Shown: positions 60,521 through 64,000 of the stretch, in pieces
How the letters are laid out: every line of letters starts with the position of its first letter
Position numbering within the stretch: the first letter of the stretch is position 1
Assembly: GCA_963805715.1 (NCBI GenBank)
Contig: CAWDVK010000005.1
Span: forward strand, 1 to 64,000
Direction of reading: 5' to 3'
DNA from: CAWDVK01 sp963805715
Lineage (GTDB): Bacteria > Actinomycetota > Actinomycetes > Streptosporangiales > Streptosporangiaceae
DNA length: 64,000 bases
Position numbers and translations under genes: made by a program
Notes under the pieces: model-generated
The model's database searches: none
What the model saw: the letters and a program-made list of their open reading frames with translations, nothing else
Told to the model about the DNA's origin: nothing

Positions 60521-61087
60521 ATGGAGCCTGCAGCCGCACCTCGCCGCTTCGAGCCAGAACCGCCGCGGTTCCGGCAGGTCTTCGGCCATTTCTGCACCGG
60601 CATCACGGTCATTACCGCCGTGGATGACGGCGAGCCGGTCGGATTCTCCTGCCAGTCCTTCGCGGCTCTGTCACTGGAGCCGCCGCTAGTGCTGTTCTGC
60701 CCGGCCCGGGCATCGGCCACCTGGCCGCGGGTCAGGCGCGCCGGCTATTTCTGCGCCAACGTGCTGGGCGCCGGGCAGCAGGACCTGGCGAGCCGGTTCG
60801 GCCGCAGCGGCCCGGACAAGTTCGCCGGTGTCGCCTGGTCCCCGGCGACGACTGGCGCTCCTGTCCTGCACGGTGCGCTGATCTGGGCTGGCTGCGAGAT
60901 CGAGGCCGTGCATCCGGCTGGTGATCACCTGGTCGCCATCGGCCGGGTGCTGGAGCTCGGAGACTGCGGCAGCGAACTGCCACTGCTCTATTACCGCAGC
61001 CGCTACGCCACGCTGGGCACCGAGGACAGTCAGCCCGACGTGGTGGAGACGCTACTATCCTGGCCGCCGCAGGCCGACTGGAGGTAG
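60521..61087 (+). CDS. flavin reductase-like protein
   Basis: A 188-residue flavin-reductase domain protein (FMN-binding split barrel). Characteristic segments are FGHFCTGITVITAVDDGEPV, the FMN-binding GFSCQSFAALSLEPPLVLFC, and ANVLGAGQQDLASRFGRSGP with the phosphate-binding region. The C-terminal LLYYRSRYATL is typical. It would reduce FMN/FAD for a partner monooxygenase, but none is adjacent. The start is an ATG; the ribosome site is weak. Confidence 0.9.
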   Translation: MEPAAAPRRFEPEPPRFRQVFGHFCTGITVITAVDDGEPVGFSCQSFAALSLEPPLVLFCPARASATWPRVRRAGYFCANVLGAGQQDLASRFGRSGPDKFAGVAWSPATTGAPVLHGALIWAGCEIEAVHPAGDHLVAIGRVLELGDCGSELPLLYYRSRYATLGTEDSQPDVVETLLSWPPQADWR

Positions 61088-61206
61088 CGGCGGCAGCCGG
61101 CGGCTTGCAGGGCGCACTTTCCAGGACGTCGGCTGACAGCCGCCCGCCGGCCAGGCGCTCAGCCAGGCCGAGCCTCACGCCGTCCGGCTAGACGGGCTGA
61201 CCTCAC

Positions 61207-62355
61207 TCACCGGCCCGCCCAGATCGGCGGCCTGGCATTCAGCCGGGCTTGCAGCAAGGCGAACCGCAGCTCGTCGGTGGTCACGAGACCCGTTACCCGG
61301 CGGTCTTCGACGACCACCGCCAGCAGCCGCCCGCGCAGCGGCGCCCGGCCCAGCAGCGAGTCGGCTGCGGCGTCTGGCTCGGCCAGGTAGGGCGCCGGCA
61401 CGGGCACGGCAATCTGGCCGAGCCGGGTCCTCGCCCGCTTGTCAGCGGGGACGCTGGCCAGTGCCTCGGCGAACACCACCCCGACCAGGTCGCCGTAGAA
61501 GCTGACCACCGGGAACACGCTCTGCCGGGGCGAGAGCACGATCCGGCCGGTGAAGTCATCGACATCGCTCCATGCCCCCGCCGTATCCGGGTGGGCCAGC
61601 ATGATGTCCCGTACCCGCAGCCCGGCCAGCGCGCCCCTGGCCGCGTCCGACCGCTGCTCCGAGCGGGCCATCGTGACCAGGAACCAGCCGATCATCATCA
61701 GCCACAGTCCGCCGATGTCGCGCCAGCCGAAGAGCTCCAGCAAGCCCAGGAAACCGAGGCCGAAGCCCAGGACCTGGCCGGAGCGACCGGCAGCCCGGCT
61801 CGCGCGCTGCCGGTCTCCGGTGCGCTTCCAGAGCAGCCCGCGCAGGATCCGGCCGCCGTCCAGCGGTGCGCCCGGCAGCATGTTGAAGACGGCCAGCGCC
61901 ACATTCATCAGCGAGAGCCAGGCCAGCGCCGCGATGATGACGGTCGGGCCGTGCACGGCCCTGGCCAGGACCGCCGACCCCCCGAAGACGATCCCGGCAG
62001 CGATGCTCGTGGCCGGGCCGGCGATGGCGATCAGCAGGTCGGCGCGCGCCGTTGGCGGGTCTGCCTCCAGCTCGGCGATGCCGCCGAGCATCCACAACGT
62101 GATCGAGCGCACCTGCACGCCGCAGTGTCTCGCCACGATCGCGTGCGCGATCTCGTGGGCGGCCAGCGCCGCGACGAACAATACGGCCCCGGTGACCGCT
62201 ACCGTCCAGTCCAGGCCGGCCGACAGGTGCGGGATGACGGCAGGCAGCACGCTGGCCGCCAGCACGTCCGTAATCAGGGCGACGATCACAAGGACGCTCC
62301 AGTGCATCCCGACGGGGATGCCGGCTATCCGCCCGAGCCGGATGCTCTGCCTCAT
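61207..62355 (-). CDS. site-2 protease family (M50) metalloprotease with CBS domains
   Basis: A 382-residue intramembrane protease of the Rip3/SpoIVFB-like group. The zinc motif is AAHEIAHAIV (H67, E68, H71) and the third ligand lies in FNMLPGAPLDGGRILRGLLW. Six or so helices are followed by a cytosolic CBS-pair region (VRDIMLAHPDTAGAWSDVDD and LLAVVVEDRRVTGLVTTDEL). Such enzymes cut membrane-bound anti-sigma factors or other anchored proteins. The substrate is unknown. An HtrA-like protease gene lies divergently, raising the possibility of a site-1/site-2 pair. Confidence 0.93.
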   Translation of the reverse strand: MRQSIRLGRIAGIPVGMHWSVLVIVALITDVLAASVLPAVIPHLSAGLDWTVAVTGAVLFVAALAAHEIAHAIVARHCGVQVRSITLWMLGGIAELEADPPTARADLLIAIAGPATSIAAGIVFGGSAVLARAVHGPTVIIAALAWLSLMNVALAVFNMLPGAPLDGGRILRGLLWKRTGDRQRASRAAGRSGQVLGFGLGFLGLLELFGWRDIGGLWLMMIGWFLVTMARSEQRSDAARGALAGLRVRDIMLAHPDTAGAWSDVDDFTGRIVLSPRQSVFPVVSFYGDLVGVVFAEALASVPADKRARTRLGQIAVPVPAPYLAEPDAAADSLLGRAPLRGRLLAVVVEDRRVTGLVTTDELRFALLQARLNARPPIWAGR

Positions 62356-62660
62356 CGCCGGTCGCTTCCTTACATTTCTCCTGCATCCAGCCTGCGTGAC
62401 GAAGTTCCTGCTGGATAGGGACGTGATTCCCGGCTTCCCAGGACCTTCGGTCTGGACTCTCCGCCGCCCGACTCGCTTCCCTGCCCGCGCCAGCTGCGCG
62501 GCGAGCCGGGCAGGGCCTTGGACTAGCCCCGCGGGTCGTTAGGCCCTGGCCGGACGCATCGTCTGGGCGCATTCTGCGAGCGTCACAGCCTCATGCGGAG
62601 GCGTGGGCCCCAGAGCGCCTCAGCAGGACCCGTGACCGGACAGGATGAGGGGGCGCTGCC
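62356..62660. other. divergent protease intergenic region
   Basis: About 300 bases between the site-2 protease and the HtrA-like gene. No gene is supported. It begins AT-richer (62360-62400), consistent with a promoter for the site-2 protease. Confidence 0.45.
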
Positions 62661-63890
62661 ATGAGCACGGCCCAGGATCCGCCAGCGGTGGCTGGCCAGG
62701 CCGGATATCCGGCGCAGGCGCCGCCAGGCGGCTGGCCCTGGCCTGATGTCTCTGGCGTCCGCGGCGCTCCCGGCGGTGCTGGCCCTGCGGGTACCGGGCG
62801 GCCTGCCCAGGGCGGCCCATCCCGCCGCTGGCTTGTCCTCGGCGCAGTGGCCGTCGCGCTGGCGCTGGCGGTCCTGGGCACGGTCGGCGGCCTGCGCGGC
62901 ACCGTGACGAGGAGCAAGCCGGCCGCGCATGCCCGTGTGCTGCCCGGCGCGACCTCCGTCGCGGGCCAGGTCGATCCGGGCCTGGTCGATGTGGTCGCCA
63001 CGCTCGGCTACCTGCAGGCCACCTCGGCCGGGACGGGGCTGGTGCTGACGCCGTCGGGCGAGGTACTGACCAATAACCACGTGATCGAGGGCGCCACCTC
63101 GGTCACGGTCACGGACGTCGGCAACGGACGCAGTTACCCCGCGGCGATCGTCGGCTACGACGAGAGCGATGACATCGCCGTCCTGCAGCTGCGCGGGGCG
63201 TCGGAGCTCCGCACCGTGACCCCGGCGGTCTCGGCCCCGGTCACCATCGGCGAGAAGGTCGTCGCCCTGGGCAATGCGGAGGGCAAGGGCGGCACGCCGG
63301 CGGCAGCCGCAGGCACGATCACCGGCCTGAGCGAGGCGATCACCGCCACCGACGTGGCATCCGGCACCTCCGAGCACCTGACCGGGCTGATCCGCACCGA
63401 CGCGGCCCTGCAGCCGGGCGACTCCGGCGGGCCGCTGGTCAGCCACGCCGGACAGGTGATCGGCCTCGACACCGCGGCCTCCACGTCCTACCAGTTCCAG
63501 TCCAGCGCGACCCAGGGCTACGCCATCCCCGTCGGCCGGGCAGTCGCCATCGCCGGCCTGATCGAGGCCGGCCGATCCTCGGCGACGATCCACATCGGCG
63601 CTACCGGCTTCCTGGGCGTCCAGCTCGCGCTGTACGGGATTCCCGGCAGCCCGTCAGGGACCGAGGCGCTCGTCACGGGGCTGATGCCGGGACTGCCCGC
63701 GGCCCGAGCCGGGCTGGCGCCCGGCGACGTGATCGACTCGGTCGGCGGTCACCCGGTGTCCTCCCCGGCAGAGATCCAGTCGCTGCTGCAGGCCTACCAT
63801 CCCGGCGACAAGATCAGCATCGGCTGGGCTGACCCGGCCGGCCATGCTCACCTGGCTACCATCGTGCTCGCCGTCGGCCCGGCCGGCTGA
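62661..63890 (+). CDS. HtrA/DegP-like membrane serine protease with PDZ domain
   Basis: A 409-residue protein. A cytosolic Pro/Gly-rich N-terminus leads to one helix (WLVLGAVAVALALAVLGTV, residues 57-75). A trypsin-like domain follows with catalytic H140 (EVLTNNHVIEG), D171 (SDDIAVLQL) and S255 (LQPGDSGGPLV). A C-terminal PDZ domain runs from about 310 to 405 (GLMPGLPAARAGLAPGDVID). HtrA proteins degrade or sense misfolded envelope proteins. The site-2 protease encoded divergently may act downstream of it. A 32-base direct repeat begins at the stop codon. Confidence 0.93.
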   Translation: MSTAQDPPAVAGQAGYPAQAPPGGWPWPDVSGVRGAPGGAGPAGTGRPAQGGPSRRWLVLGAVAVALALAVLGTVGGLRGTVTRSKPAAHARVLPGATSVAGQVDPGLVDVVATLGYLQATSAGTGLVLTPSGEVLTNNHVIEGATSVTVTDVGNGRSYPAAIVGYDESDDIAVLQLRGASELRTVTPAVSAPVTIGEKVVALGNAEGKGGTPAAAAGTITGLSEAITATDVASGTSEHLTGLIRTDAALQPGDSGGPLVSHAGQVIGLDTAASTSYQFQSSATQGYAIPVGRAVAIAGLIEAGRSSATIHIGATGFLGVQLALYGIPGSPSGTEALVTGLMPGLPAARAGLAPGDVIDSVGGHPVSSPAEIQSLLQAYHPGDKISIGWADPAGHAHLATIVLAVGPAG

Positions 63891-63952
63891 CGGCACCAGG
63901 CCATCCGCGCCCGGCCGGCCGACGGCACCAGGCCATCCGCGCCTGGCCGGCC
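63889..63952 (+). repeat. two 32-base tandem repeats after the protease gene
   Basis: 63889-63920 and 63921-63952 are identical except for one C/T difference (unit begins GACGGCACCAGGCCATCCGC). They start in the last bases of the HtrA-like stop codon. They may form part of a 3' terminator region or be simple duplication. Confidence 0.9.
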
Positions 63953-64000
63953 CGCCGGGTGCGGGCGGTGAGGCTCCCCCTGGCATCATCGAGCACATGA

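Overview
The window is very GC-rich DNA with many GTG/TTG starts and tightly overlapping genes. Gene content includes SARP/MalT-type and NarL regulators, an Rrf2 Fe-S regulator, a PASTA-less Ser/Thr kinase, an FHA-like protein, a UbiA-type decaprenyl-phosphate phosphoribosyltransferase, a caa3-like oxidase with CtaG, and an IS110 element. All of this points to a filamentous-type actinobacterium (Actinomycetota); the exact order cannot be told from this stretch.

Layout. (1) 1-4.4 kb is accessory DNA: a methyltransferase, a frameshifted antitoxin-like gene, a DUF4386 membrane protein divergent from a TetR regulator with three phased operators between them, and a HepT/MntA toxin-antitoxin pair. 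It ends at a 3' fragment of an initiator tRNA gene followed by that gene's terminator, which looks like the distal attachment scar of an integrated element lying to the left. (2) 5-9.7 kb holds an enoyl-CoA hydratase-like gene, a SemiSWEET-like transporter divergent from an Lrp regulator, an IS110 transposase and a PPOX protein. (3) 9.7-21 kb is a zone of decay around an intact NarL two-component cluster: a mirror-image decayed copy of that cluster, a truncated sensor, a transposase scrap, a chimeric membrane pseudogene and a broken SARP/MalT regulator. (4) 21-24.6 kb: an XRE regulator divergent from an MFS exporter, a universal stress protein and a methyltransferase. (5) 24.7-33 kb: a three-gene envelope operon (coiled-coil/TM protein, a CHAP + GH73 wall hydrolase with a distinctive C-terminal domain, and a second TM protein) next to a Ser/Thr kinase and an FHA-like protein. 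(6) 33.4-39.8 kb: Rrf2 regulator divergent from cupredoxin-ctaC-ctaD-ctaE, with ctaG convergent; the subunit I lacks residues normally used by both proton channels. (7) 40-47 kb: Acg-like nitroreductase, GbsR/MarR regulator divergent from an ABC exporter, an NAD(P)-binding protein, a ChrB-like protein and a COG4280 transporter-like gene with a possible iron box. (8) 47.6-55.1 kb: a translationally coupled operon of sensor kinase, OmpR regulator, receiver-PIG-L deacetylase fusion, ATP-grasp ligase, PHP phosphoesterase, poly-GlcNAc-synthase-like GT2 and a small membrane protein. This is the best candidate for an undescribed system: signal-controlled synthesis and modification of a surface polysaccharide. 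(9) 55-64 kb: two envelope genes, a quinone-reductase scrap, the UbiA enzyme, a GNAT, a flavin reductase, a site-2 protease and an HtrA-like protease.

Several genes carry single-base frameshifts. Some of these could be sequencing errors (notably in the sensor kinase at 49.5 kb and in a C6 run at 16.84 kb). Others come with internal deletions or are stranded C-terminal scraps, so the 9.7-21 kb stretch is genuinely degenerate.
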